From assembly GCA_041395845.1 (NCBI GenBank), contig JAWKZS010000004.1:1-64000 (forward strand): a DNA stretch of 64,000 nucleotides, in the 5' to 3' direction. Positions 36,413 through 44,945 of the stretch are shown in pieces. Both the position numbers and the translations under genes were made by a program. Positions within the stretch are counted from its first letter, which is position 1; each line of letters begins with the position of its first letter. Source of the stretch: Ch67 sp041395845. GTDB lineage: Bacteria; Pseudomonadota; Gammaproteobacteria; Pseudomonadales; Ketobacteraceae. The notes beneath the pieces were generated by a model, which saw only the letters and a program-made list of their open reading frames with translations, was not told the DNA's origin and did no database searches.

Positions 36413-37093
36413 CTAGCAGTCGTCTGATTTCGTCACACAGGTGCCAGTCGATGGTGCGCCAGTGTTAGGGTCATAGCTATCCGGGGTGAAATCGCCGCCA
36501 TATTCTATGCATACTGCAATCAGTTCGTTACAGTCCCCGACGCCCATGCACGAAGTGGTAACGTCTGTTGTATCGTTATCTTTCGAGCCAGATGTGAAGC
36601 TGGAATCAATCGCCGGTTTGGCTGTGCCATCTTCATACACATGGCAAGAGTAGCCACCACCATCCACAAGCCCTACGCCGCCACCAAGCAAGTTGCATGC
36701 CGCGACGAAGGATTCACAGCATTCCCATTCACAGTCGTTGCATTCAGCGTAGATAGGTTGGTTGGCTTGCTGGATGACGGTAAGTTGGTTGATGCCGTTT
36801 TTTGATATGCAGGTTGTTTTCAAAAGTTTCGAATTCAATATGCAGTTTTCTGAAAATGGCGCGCTTTTTTCTGCTTGTTGAAAGTGATTCAGCACGTTTG
36901 CAGCATTTTTCACCAGCGATTTTTCGGTGGAGGACAATTCACTGAAATAGTACGGTGTTTTGCTGCGTCCATCGGTTATCGAAACAGGTAGCGTTGCCTC
37001 CACAGACGATTTGATGGAGTCTGCAGCCAACGCATACGTAGGTGCCAGAATTGCCACAATGGCAGAAACAAGAGCGAACAGATAGTTCTTCAT
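36413..37093 (-). CDS. Secreted cysteine-rich protein of unknown function
   Basis: A 226-residue protein with a signal peptide (MKNYLFALVSAIVAILAPTYALA). About 13 cysteines follow, several in pairs (ECNDCEWECCESF; CMGVGDCNELIAVC). The pattern suggests many disulphides or metal binding outside the cytoplasm. No family is recognised. AGGA lies before ATG 37093. The base composition is lower in GC than in the flanks. It is convergent with the NYN gene and appears to have its own transcription unit. Confidence 0.65.
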   Translation of the reverse strand: MKNYLFALVSAIVAILAPTYALAADSIKSSVEATLPVSITDGRSKTPYYFSELSSTEKSLVKNAANVLNHFQQAEKSAPFSENCILNSKLLKTTCISKNGINQLTVIQQANQPIYAECNDCEWECCESFVAACNLLGGGVGLVDGGGYSCHVYEDGTAKPAIDSSFTSGSKDNDTTDVTTSCMGVGDCNELIAVCIEYGGDFTPDSYDPNTGAPSTGTCVTKSDDC

Positions 37094-37389
37094 AGTGCGG
37101 TCCTTTGCTGTCAAATGGGTAGTAGTGAAGCATTGACGTGCATTTGACTGCAGGCCTCAAAGACCACGTTTGGCCGCTAAACCCTCAAATGACCCGATTT
37201 AGGTTAACAATTCCGATCTGGGTATTCTCAGTGAGATTTGTCATTCACGCTGTGTCAAACTACCACTACGCGACACAGCGGCGTTGCCGGATGAAGGCTG
37301 CTGGACATCGAAGGTGAAGGGCTGAATATCGCTGCAATATTGCAGCCGCGAAGGGTGAGTTCGAATGCCTGTGGGTACCCGGAACCGTG

Positions 37390-37599
37390 ATGGAAATGCA
37401 GTGGGGTTGGGAGCGAACGCCTGAAGAGGCTCAATTGTCTGGCAAGCCTTCCGGCGGTCGAGAGGACAGGTTGCGCTGGCTCTTTGTGGTGCGCGATCTG
37501 ACGGAAGCGGGCATATTTGAATCGCAACCGGATGGTTATTATGAATTCACGGAAGCCGGTTGGCGTGTTGTGCATGATCTGGTGGTGGCCGGCGATTGA
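37390..37599 (+). CDS. Small hypothetical protein, 69 residues
   Basis: A small frame with acceptable codon use. Two features stand out: a mid-section RLRWLFVVRDLTEAGIFESQPDGYYEFTEAGW and a hydrophobic end (RVVHDLVVAGD). The core could be a winged-helix-like fold (helix, then beta hairpin), but this is only a guess from the pattern. GTG 37387 or ATG 37390 could begin it. A ribosome site is not clear. It could be a fragment of a larger gene. Confidence 0.4.
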   Translation: MEMQWGWERTPEEAQLSGKPSGGREDRLRWLFVVRDLTEAGIFESQPDGYYEFTEAGWRVVHDLVVAGD

Positions 37600-37668
37600 G
37601 TGGGCTGCTTTGGGTTTGTCGACCAGCAATGGCGATAACATATCGCTTGAGTCAGGAATGGGGGATTT

Positions 37669-38244
37669 ATGGCTTATCAAACATGCAACGTCTGTTCAGG
37701 TATGTGCTATCTGCCATCGGGGCGCTATGAACGCTGCTATTCCTGCGGCGGGCGAGGCTACGGCGCCAGCACCGATACTCCGTGCATGGCCTGCAGCGGC
37801 AGCGGGCAATCCAGTACCGAGATACGTGACACCTGTTGGAATTGTCATGGCAGTGGCACGATCAGTGTGCCGGACAAGGTCTCGCCTTCGCCAACAACCA
37901 CTCCAACGCAAGCTGGCAGCGGCAAAAGCACACCGTCCTCGCCATCAGCCACAAAGTCCAAGGATGCATTGGGGGATACCATTGGTTGGCTTGCGACTAT
38001 TGCAGGCTTCGTTGTAGGTCTGGGCTATTATCAGGATCACCCACAGTTTGGTGAGGCGGTGGGTGTTGGTATTGTCGCGGCAATCATGGCTGGCGTTGCA
38101 CTTTTTCTGCTTTATTACGCCGTCAAGATCGCTATTGCTATTCTCAAGGTGGCGCTGACGCTGGCGTTCTGGGCGTTCATCATTCTTGTGGTTGCAAATG
38201 CAATGGAAGCAGAATGGGCGATGCAAATAATGAATAGCCTGTAA
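37669..38244 (+). CDS. DnaJ-like CxxCxGxG zinc-finger protein with membrane helices
   Basis: A 191-residue protein. The first 65 residues contain CxxC repeats of the DnaJ type (CNVCSGM, CYSCGGRGYG, CMACSGSG, CWNCHGSG): four units, as in DnaJ. A Ser/Thr/Pro linker follows, then about three hydrophobic helices (IGWLATIAGFVVGLGYY, VGIVAAIMAGVALFLLYYAV, VALTLAFWAFIILVV). Membrane tethering of a zinc-binding module is the visible feature; its partner is unknown. GGGGG lies before the ATG. Confidence 0.75.
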   Translation: MAYQTCNVCSGMCYLPSGRYERCYSCGGRGYGASTDTPCMACSGSGQSSTEIRDTCWNCHGSGTISVPDKVSPSPTTTPTQAGSGKSTPSSPSATKSKDALGDTIGWLATIAGFVVGLGYYQDHPQFGEAVGVGIVAAIMAGVALFLLYYAVKIAIAILKVALTLAFWAFIILVVANAMEAEWAMQIMNSL

Positions 38245-38277
38245 AAACTGGCGAACACTCTGCAAGAGGATTCCCCC

Positions 38278-39069
38278 ATAGCCACACTCAAACTCCCCTT
38301 CGGTACTGTTCACTATTCGGATCAGGGCGCAGGCCCGCCGGTGGTGTTGCTGCATGCCAATCCCGGCGACAGTCGCGACTTTGCTGCCATCATCCCTGCA
38401 TTGTCCCGTGACCATCGGGTGCTGGCGCTGGACTGGCCGGGCTATGGACAGTCGGATATGCCGCCGCAACCGCAGGACATTAACCTGCATTTTTTTGACG
38501 AAGTACTGCGCCAGTTTCTGACCGCGCTGGCATTGCCCCCGGTAATACTGATCGGCAATTCGCTGGGTGGCAATGTTGCAGCGCGTCTGGCGATTGAATC
38601 CCCCGATCAGGTGCGCGGACTGGTACTGGTATCTCCGGGCGGCTTTACGCCACACACGGCGGTGACCCGCACTTTCTGCGCAATGCAGGGGAGCCGGTTT
38701 TCCCTTACTCCACTGCGCTGGGCGAGTCTTTATCTCAAGCACGACACGCTGATGACCAGTCAGATGCTGAAGCGCGCACAGGACGAGCAATCCGATCCGC
38801 AGCGGATCGCACTGAATCGCGCAGTCTGGCGGAATTTTGCCCGGCCGGAACATGACCTGCGTGAGCAGGCTGGGTGCATTACCGCACCGACCCTGCTGGT
38901 ATTCGGGGAGCAGGACCCGGCCATTCCCGCGGCCAGGGATGGCAAGGAGGCGGCCCGCTGTATTCCCGACGCGCAGACCGTGGTGTTGCCCTGCGGGCAT
39001 GCGGCATTCGCCGAAATGCCTGATCGCTTTCTGACCGCTGTGCTACCGTTTCTGGCGACGCACCGCTGA
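38278..39069 (+). CDS. Alpha/beta hydrolase with a non-ATG start
   Basis: A hydrolase of about 263 residues. The frame is open from the previous stop. The natural start (xATLKLPFGTVHYSDQGAGPPVVLLHANPGD) falls on an ATA codon at 38278 that has AGAGGA 7 bp upstream, so ATA appears to be the start, unless it is a one-base change from ATG. GTG 38341 would cut into the first strand of the fold. Catalytic elements are seen: GNSLGG nucleophile elbow (Ser), FGEQDPAIP (Asp) and CGHAAFAE (His). The substrate is unknown. Confidence 0.8.
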   Translation: MATLKLPFGTVHYSDQGAGPPVVLLHANPGDSRDFAAIIPALSRDHRVLALDWPGYGQSDMPPQPQDINLHFFDEVLRQFLTALALPPVILIGNSLGGNVAARLAIESPDQVRGLVLVSPGGFTPHTAVTRTFCAMQGSRFSLTPLRWASLYLKHDTLMTSQMLKRAQDEQSDPQRIALNRAVWRNFARPEHDLREQAGCITAPTLLVFGEQDPAIPAARDGKEAARCIPDAQTVVLPCGHAAFAEMPDRFLTAVLPFLATHR

Positions 39070-39078
39070 GGGCGTACC

Positions 39079-39115
39079 GCTGGGCTCAACAGGGCCGCCC
39101 AGCCTGTCTTTTTTT
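39079..39115 (+). terminator. Intrinsic terminator of the alpha/beta hydrolase gene
   Basis: GCTGGGC (39079-39085) and GCCCAGC (39097-39103) flank an 11-nt loop and are followed by a T-rich stretch ending in seven T. Confidence 0.65.
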
Positions 39116-39196
39116 CGGGATTAATTCACAAACTAGACCGTTTTGTTTGTGTGCCGCCTGTCTATTGTAGAAAGGCCAACTCCGATTCCTGCAGTG

Positions 39197-40204
39197 ATGA
39201 ATTCCCACAACGTCAAAGGGCTTTCCCTGGTACATGTCATGGTGCTGATGATGCTCCTCGGCGCGATCCTCGTGTCCGAAGTGCAGACGCGCGACAGCAA
39301 CAAGGAAACCGAAGCTTTCTATGCTGTCACCGCGCAAACCCACATGGTGCTCAACAGCGCGTTTGGCGAATTCAATCTGAACGGTCGCTGGCCCAATGAT
39401 GGTGCCGGCAACTGCGAAATCTCACCGGCCGGCTTGCGCAATGCCTGGGGAGCGGAATTGCACTGCGCTCTGGAACCACCGAATGCCGCGACCGTCGCCA
39501 CGCCTGCCAATGCCTACGGCTATCGTGTGATCCAGTATGTGCCCGCCCACTATGAAACCCGCTTTGCCGCCGAGTTCGTGAGTGATGATCCGCAGAATGC
39601 CACCAATCCCGCGCATAATCCGCCGCCCGGTTTTGTCGGTGTGAGCGTGCTGGTGAATCGCAGGGGTGGAGCGGAGCAGGTGGTGGACGTGATGGCGCTG
39701 TCGGGATCGGCGAGTAATCCGGCGAGTGCACCGACGCTGGAGTGTCCTGCCAGTTGGACGCGGGAAGCATTTGTGGGGCTGGGGGGGATGGAGGCGCATG
39801 TGCATCGAAATGAAATTGTTGAATATGGAACTTTTCCTGGGCTTTTCAATTTGTGTGAGTGGAAAGTTAATGTTGAACCAGATTCTTCGCGATTGGGATT
39901 CAGCCTGACGTCTACTCTTTTGGCAACAACCCGCACAGTTAAATATGACATGTTTCGACGTGGATTTAATGCACGCGATGGTCTGGTAATTACGCTGTTT
40001 GTTGATGGAGATATTCTGAGGCCTCCTCCAGCTATTGTCAGTAATTCTGTTGAGCTGTCTGATGATAGGTTTTGCGCGGATTTTCCTGGTGATGATCACA
40101 GCGACGGCCACAATAACGCCAATCACACCGCTGGCCAGGGGGCCAGCCCAGATCCAATCCCATCCGCACTGTTTCAATACTGTATCGCTCCACCTCCACC
40201 CTGA
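39197..40204 (+). CDS. Large type IV pilin-like protein
   Basis: A 335-residue protein whose N-terminus resembles prepilins: short positive leader (MNSHNVKG), then LSLVHVMVLMMLLGAILV. The usual Glu at position 5 of the mature chain is replaced by His, so it may be a minor pilin, a pseudopilin-like protein or simply membrane-anchored. The rest is unlike pilins: several Cys pairs, a Pro-rich segment (NPPPGF) and a His/Asp/Asn-rich tail (DDHSDGHNNANH). The 3' half has lower GC than the 5' half. It lies 36 bp before the first of two lipoprotein genes and may be cotranscribed with it. Confidence 0.6.
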   Translation: MNSHNVKGLSLVHVMVLMMLLGAILVSEVQTRDSNKETEAFYAVTAQTHMVLNSAFGEFNLNGRWPNDGAGNCEISPAGLRNAWGAELHCALEPPNAATVATPANAYGYRVIQYVPAHYETRFAAEFVSDDPQNATNPAHNPPPGFVGVSVLVNRRGGAEQVVDVMALSGSASNPASAPTLECPASWTREAFVGLGGMEAHVHRNEIVEYGTFPGLFNLCEWKVNVEPDSSRLGFSLTSTLLATTRTVKYDMFRRGFNARDGLVITLFVDGDILRPPPAIVSNSVELSDDRFCADFPGDDHSDGHNNANHTAGQGASPDPIPSALFQYCIAPPPP

Positions 40205-40224
40205 TTGCAAATACCAAGACTCAC

Positions 40225-40681
40225 AAGGAGTACCCCTCGAATGAATCGAACCTTACCCTGCGTGCTGCTCGCACTTGCCCTTTCTGCCTGTGGTGGAGGC
40301 GGCGGTGGCGGCGGCTCATCATCGCCGGCCAACGTTAATCCCGGCACCGGCAACAATAACGGCGGTGGCACTCAGCAGCCGGATTTGCAAACCGGTGTAT
40401 TCACCGATGCTCCCGTGGCTGGCCTGCGTTACCGCCAAGGTGCACAGCAGGGCGTTACCAATGCTGAAGGCCAGTTCACTTACGATGCCAACAGCAGCGA
40501 AAAAGTGGAGTTTCTGATTGGCAATACCAGCATTGGTTTTGCCACCGGCGCCGCTGCCGTAACGCCCTTTGACCTTCAGTCAGGGCCTGGCAGCCTTAAC
40601 TATCATCGCGGCATCAACGTGTCGCGCCTGTTGGTCAGTCTGGATGTGGACAGTAATCCGGCCAACGGCATTGAAATGCCA
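40225..40681. repeat. 5' copy of the duplicated lipoprotein start (repeat 1)
   Basis: The segment from the ribosome site (AAGGAG) to codon 147 is nearly identical to 42570-43026, offset 2345 bp. Only six amino-acid differences occur over 147 codons. Confidence 0.85.
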
Positions 40682-42352
40682 GCTGATATTGCTGGCTTCG
40701 CCGGTAGTCTGCCATTTGACATGGAACCGTCGGCGTTCGAACAAGATCCGCAGCTGAACCGTTTGTTGCCGTTGTTCAATGTCACTCAACTGGTGAGCGA
40801 AGCGGACGTTCTCGATCACCTGGCGGACAACGATATCGTGGTTACAAAGCTGGATGATGCCCGTTCCCGCCTCGATGCACTTGGCAACGTCACCGTGCGC
40901 TGGAATCCGGACCTGGATAGCGCTGGCGTTCTGGCGGATATTGAAGCGGCAAACGGCGAACGGCTGATCATCCTGTTGGGTGATGCGGGCGGTTTGCATG
41001 TTGATTCAGTATTGTATTTCGATGCAGCAGGGCGCTATGCATTTTTGAATTATTCGTCTGATGGTGAATCTGTTTCTGGGGATATTGGTGGCTCCATTAT
41101 TCAAACGTTCACAGTGAACAATTTTCAAAGTCTTGCCGAGCGTCCGTTACTTTTGGACGTCCGCAATTACGTTCCACCTACGAATCGTGTGGTTGTTGAT
41201 ATCGCTTCCAATACTGTGTCGATTTCGGCCCAGTACGAAGCCATAAGCTTAGCTATTAGGGCTGCTCTGGAGAATGTTGTTGAAGCCGGTGTTGGTGGGC
41301 GAGGCATGCTGGAACTTGCGGCAATGTTGATGGAGCAGGTCAAGAGTGCCATGTGCAATAGCAGCCAGGGTTGCAGCGATAATTCAAGCCTCTCTTATGG
41401 CCTTCAGATAGCACTTGCCGATACGGCTTATGCCGATCAACGTTTTAACTTGTCCGCTGTGGGCGTTGACGTGTTGAACGTTGCAGATCTTTGTCTGCAA
41501 TCCAGTGCGTTCAATGATGCGGATATCTGTGGTAACGGTGTAGAGCTAGCATTCTTTATCAGCCGTTCCCGGAGCGATGTGGGTGTCGCCCTGTCGCAGT
41601 GGGAGGCGAGCAGAGTGAATCCATGGGGATCTGTCATTCTAAATAATCGGTTTAGGTTGACAAGTTCAGAAGGCGCACTTCGCAATTTGCCGAGCGGAAT
41701 CCCCGTCGGTTCTCCCGATGCCCCAGTTCCTTGGGTGGAAGGTGAAGCGGCGGTTGATATAGCAGCAAAGATTATTCAACTGAGCGACAGGTTTTTCTAC
41801 ACAGAGCTGGAAGTGTTGGCCATTCGAACGCCGCTAAGAATCCGCGATTGTGCGTATGTGGATGACAACAGCGATGGTGTTCTCAACGAGCGTTGTGGTG
41901 CGTACACAACATTGACAAACAGTCCGCAGCGACAGGCAGTGCTCGATGCCTTTGTCGATATTTTGGATGTATATACCAACGGAAAGTATCTGAATGCTCA
42001 GTTGCGCAGCGATGAGCCTGGCGTATATTTTTACGCACCGCTTGAAATGTTGTTGGATGACAGTTGGATTGACTTTTTTCTAAATGCCTCGCATGAGGAT
42101 TTAAATTATTTGCATCTTGAAATTATGGGGCCAGTTGCGTCGAAGATTGTTCCTGGGCTAGAACGCTATTACGTGGAACCCTATGTTGACAGAGCAGATA
42201 ATCCGATTCCTTACGGGGTGCTGGGAGGGTTTACACATAATCTGGTTGTTGATAGTGGATTGAGAAAGGTGACATTTGCAAACAGGGGTGTGTTGGTGGA
42301 TTCGCGATTTGATTCTGGCTATGCCGGGGTTTCTTTTACCACCCGTGAATAA
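40241..42352 (+). CDS. Large lipoprotein, paralogue 1
   Basis: A 703-residue lipoprotein: lipobox LALSAC (Cys17), eight Gly, then a Ser/Asn/Gly linker. Residues about 50-115 (TDAPVAGLRYRQGAQQGVTNAEGQF...) match an N-terminal domain found in many surface lipoproteins of marine Proteobacteria (beta-sandwich-like). The remaining 530 residues have no family that I recognise. They carry some Cys and DxNxDG-like features (DDNSDGVLNERC). The first 147 codons are 96% identical in protein to the next gene. Codon use in the last third is less GC-rich. AAGGAG is 10 bp before ATG 40241. Confidence 0.75.
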   Translation: MNRTLPCVLLALALSACGGGGGGGGSSSPANVNPGTGNNNGGGTQQPDLQTGVFTDAPVAGLRYRQGAQQGVTNAEGQFTYDANSSEKVEFLIGNTSIGFATGAAAVTPFDLQSGPGSLNYHRGINVSRLLVSLDVDSNPANGIEMPADIAGFAGSLPFDMEPSAFEQDPQLNRLLPLFNVTQLVSEADVLDHLADNDIVVTKLDDARSRLDALGNVTVRWNPDLDSAGVLADIEAANGERLIILLGDAGGLHVDSVLYFDAAGRYAFLNYSSDGESVSGDIGGSIIQTFTVNNFQSLAERPLLLDVRNYVPPTNRVVVDIASNTVSISAQYEAISLAIRAALENVVEAGVGGRGMLELAAMLMEQVKSAMCNSSQGCSDNSSLSYGLQIALADTAYADQRFNLSAVGVDVLNVADLCLQSSAFNDADICGNGVELAFFISRSRSDVGVALSQWEASRVNPWGSVILNNRFRLTSSEGALRNLPSGIPVGSPDAPVPWVEGEAAVDIAAKIIQLSDRFFYTELEVLAIRTPLRIRDCAYVDDNSDGVLNERCGAYTTLTNSPQRQAVLDAFVDILDVYTNGKYLNAQLRSDEPGVYFYAPLEMLLDDSWIDFFLNASHEDLNYLHLEIMGPVASKIVPGLERYYVEPYVDRADNPIPYGVLGGFTHNLVVDSGLRKVTFANRGVLVDSRFDSGYAGVSFTTRE

Positions 42353-42372
42353 AGAGTAGCACTTTAACTCGC

Positions 42373-42402
42373 ACCGCCCGGCTCCGTCGGGCGGTCTTTC
42401 TT
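42373..42402 (+). terminator. Terminator after lipoprotein paralogue 1
   Basis: ACCGCCCG (42373-42380) and CGGGCGGT (42388-42395) pair around the loop GCTCCGT, followed by CTTTCTT. The same hairpin, with three changes, follows paralogue 2. Confidence 0.75.
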
Positions 42403-42569
42403 CCGCTGTTAGTTCCCTTTCTTTAGTTTTACCAACCATAAAAGCCGTTCTAACGCTTATTGCTGTTCATCGATATTGCAAATGATTCCGTCTTTTGTGT
42501 TTTGTCTGTCTTTCTGTAAAGCGCCTTTTAGTTTTCTTTGGCACTGCTAACTGATTGAAATTCCATCTC

Positions 42570-43026
42570 AAGGAGTACCCCTCGAATGAATCGAACCTTA
42601 CCCTGCGTGCTGCTCGCACTTGCCCTTTCTGCCTGTGGCGGAGGCGGCGGTGGTGGCGGCTCATCATCGCCGGCCAACGTTAATCCCGGCCCCGGCAACA
42701 ATAACGGCGGCGGCAACCAGCAACAGGATTTGCAAACCGGTGTATTCACCGATGCTCCCGTGGCCGGCCTGCGGTACCGCCAGGGCGCCCAGCAGGGCGT
42801 CACCAATGCTCAGGGCCAGTTCAGCTACGATGCCAACAGCAGTGAAAAAGTGGAGTTTCTGATTGGCAATACCAGCATTGGTTTTGCAAACGGCGCCGCT
42901 GCGGTAACGCCCTTCGATCTGCAGTCAGGGCCCGGCAGCCTGAACTATCATCGCGGTATCAACGTGTCGCGCCTGCTGGTCAGTCTGGATGTGGACAGTA
43001 ATCCGGCCAATGGCATTGAAATGCCT
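42570..43026. repeat. 3' copy of the duplicated lipoprotein start (repeat 2)
   Basis: Copy of 40225-40681. The ribosome site, lipobox, glycine run and domain 1 are repeated with few changes; similarity falls off soon after codon 147. Confidence 0.85.
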
Positions 43027-44694
43027 GGGGATATCGATTCCTTTGTCGGCGATTTTCCGTTTGATCTGCAGCCGTCTTCGTTTGCGCAGGATGAGCAGGT
43101 CGTGCGGTTGTTGTCATTGAATGGATTATCGGATCTGGTGAGCGAAGCCGATGTGCTCGATCATCTCGCCGATAATCCCATTGTGGTGCAAAAGCGAAAT
43201 GCCGCCATCGATCAACTGAATACCCTCGGCAATGTTCGGGTGCGCTGGAATCCCGACCTGGATAATGCTGGCGTGCTGGCTGATATCGAGGCGGCCAATG
43301 GCGAGCGATTGATCATTCTGGCCGCAGGCGCAGATGCGCTGCGTGTTGGTGATGTGCTGTATTTCGATGCTGCGGGCCGTTTCGTGATGATCAATTACGA
43401 CGAACAGGGCTCCCCCAGCGGTATCAATGTTAATAACGCCGTGCTGCGATCGTTGCCGGTCAATAACGAGTGGAGTGTGGCGCAGAGCACTTTGATGCTG
43501 GATATCGGCAATTACAACGCTCCGTTAAGCCATGTACTGGTTGATACCGTGTCGGGAAAATTCACCATTCAGCAATCACATCGAGCACGGGTGGATGCAG
43601 TGAACAGCGTGATTAGCAGACTGCTGGAAGGCGTCATGTCTGGCACTGATATGCTGAGCCTCGCGTCTGCGCTGATGCTTGATATCAATGAGGTGTTTTG
43701 TGCCCGGATAACTGATTGTGGCAGGTACTCGGCACTGGGGTATGCACTTGAGCAGGCGCTTGCGGACAATGCCTACCGTGAAAGCCGATTTGCCCTGATT
43801 GCCACAGGCGAAAGCGAACTTTCCGTTGCAAGTCTGTGCATCAATACTGATATCGCGAGTGATGGTGCGGAATGCGGTGCGGGAATCAGGTTGGACAATC
43901 TTGTGGTTCAGTTAGGTCAAAGCACTGCAGGACGATTGGCGGCGTGGACGACATCAAGCCTGGTGGATACTGTAGGTGGTACCCATTTTGGGTATTTCGG
44001 TTTTAGTGATCGAGAGGACGATGCATGGCCTTATCATTATGATTTGCCACTTGATGCCGCTGTGCCGGATCCGTGGCTTGAGGCGACGGCGCGCTACGAA
44101 TATCGCGTATCAGTCAACAAGCTGGATGATGATCATTACTTTGTCGACACTATATTGATACGACAGGTGTATGGTTTAAGACTAAGTGATTGCGGGTTTG
44201 TTCTGCAGGAAAATGGAGCTAAATACGATGCGCAGTGTCGTAACAGGAGAGACGCAGATGTCAGCATTCCAGAAGATCGTGCAATAGCAGATCTGCTAAA
44301 TGACTTGCTTAGGGTATCCCGTCGTTACTCGGTTATCATAAGCAGAGATACCTTCAATGGCGTTAAGTTTGTCTCTGACCCATATTATAAACAGGACTTG
44401 TCTCTAGCGGTTTATTCTGATGATATCCAGCGGCCTATAGCAGTTAATCTACTGGCTGGACTTGATCGCCATATGGAGTATCAGGCCCTTGAGGAGATGG
44501 TTAATCCTGGCGTGGTTCCGAGAAGGTTCTGGTTTGGCGTCGAGATGGACGACACTAACCTTAACGGTGGCATAGCAAATCTCTTTCTTCGTTTCAACGG
44601 ATGGATAAGCGATTCTCGTTTACGAAAAGGTAGTGGAAGTGTAAGTTTCTTGGTCGCCTGTGATCAACAGCAGGGTTGCCGCAACGGCTGGTAA
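42586..44694 (+). CDS. Large lipoprotein, paralogue 2
   Basis: A 702-residue lipoprotein with the same lipobox, glycine run and first domain as paralogue 1. Up to residue 147 only positions 36, 44, 47, 76, 80 and 102 differ. Residues 148-270 remain similar (SEADVLDHLADN; RWNPDLD; GVLADIEAANGERLIIL), after which the sequences diverge strongly. The C-terminus ends VACDQQQGCRNGW. Outer-surface location is expected but not proven. The pattern of a constant N-terminus with a variable C-terminus suggests duplication with diversification or gene conversion. Confidence 0.75.
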   Translation: MNRTLPCVLLALALSACGGGGGGGGSSSPANVNPGPGNNNGGGNQQQDLQTGVFTDAPVAGLRYRQGAQQGVTNAQGQFSYDANSSEKVEFLIGNTSIGFANGAAAVTPFDLQSGPGSLNYHRGINVSRLLVSLDVDSNPANGIEMPGDIDSFVGDFPFDLQPSSFAQDEQVVRLLSLNGLSDLVSEADVLDHLADNPIVVQKRNAAIDQLNTLGNVRVRWNPDLDNAGVLADIEAANGERLIILAAGADALRVGDVLYFDAAGRFVMINYDEQGSPSGINVNNAVLRSLPVNNEWSVAQSTLMLDIGNYNAPLSHVLVDTVSGKFTIQQSHRARVDAVNSVISRLLEGVMSGTDMLSLASALMLDINEVFCARITDCGRYSALGYALEQALADNAYRESRFALIATGESELSVASLCINTDIASDGAECGAGIRLDNLVVQLGQSTAGRLAAWTTSSLVDTVGGTHFGYFGFSDREDDAWPYHYDLPLDAAVPDPWLEATARYEYRVSVNKLDDDHYFVDTILIRQVYGLRLSDCGFVLQENGAKYDAQCRNRRDADVSIPEDRAIADLLNDLLRVSRRYSVIISRDTFNGVKFVSDPYYKQDLSLAVYSDDIQRPIAVNLLAGLDRHMEYQALEEMVNPGVVPRRFWFGVEMDDTNLNGGIANLFLRFNGWISDSRLRKGSGSVSFLVACDQQQGCRNGW

Positions 44695-44810
44695 TTGTGC
44701 GTGGCCAGAAACTCTTTCAAAAACATTGTTCGCTGACTCCATCAATGGATTACATCAATAGAATGATCGCTCTAAGCTCGATCTTTGGCGTGTGAAGCAG
44801 TCATGTAAAC

Positions 44811-44833
44811 ACCGCCCGGCCCCGCCGGGCGGT
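44811..44833 (+). terminator. Terminator-like hairpin after lipoprotein paralogue 2
   Basis: ACCGCCCGGC and GCCGGGCGGT form a 10-bp stem around CCC, 117 bp past the stop. It matches the hairpin after paralogue 1, so it was probably duplicated along with the gene. No T run. Confidence 0.6.
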
Positions 44834-44945
44834 CCCCTCCCCAAAACTTCACCCCGCACTCCACAACCCCCACCTCGCATCTCTCTCTGCCCATCGTTAT
44901 GATGGTGCCGTCATTCCATCCCAAATCGGAAATCGGAGCACATCC

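Noticed and set aside
40241..44694. Assembly duplication as the cause of the tandem lipoproteins
   Set aside because: The copies differ at many third positions and strongly in the C-terminal half, so a simple assembly duplicate is unlikely.
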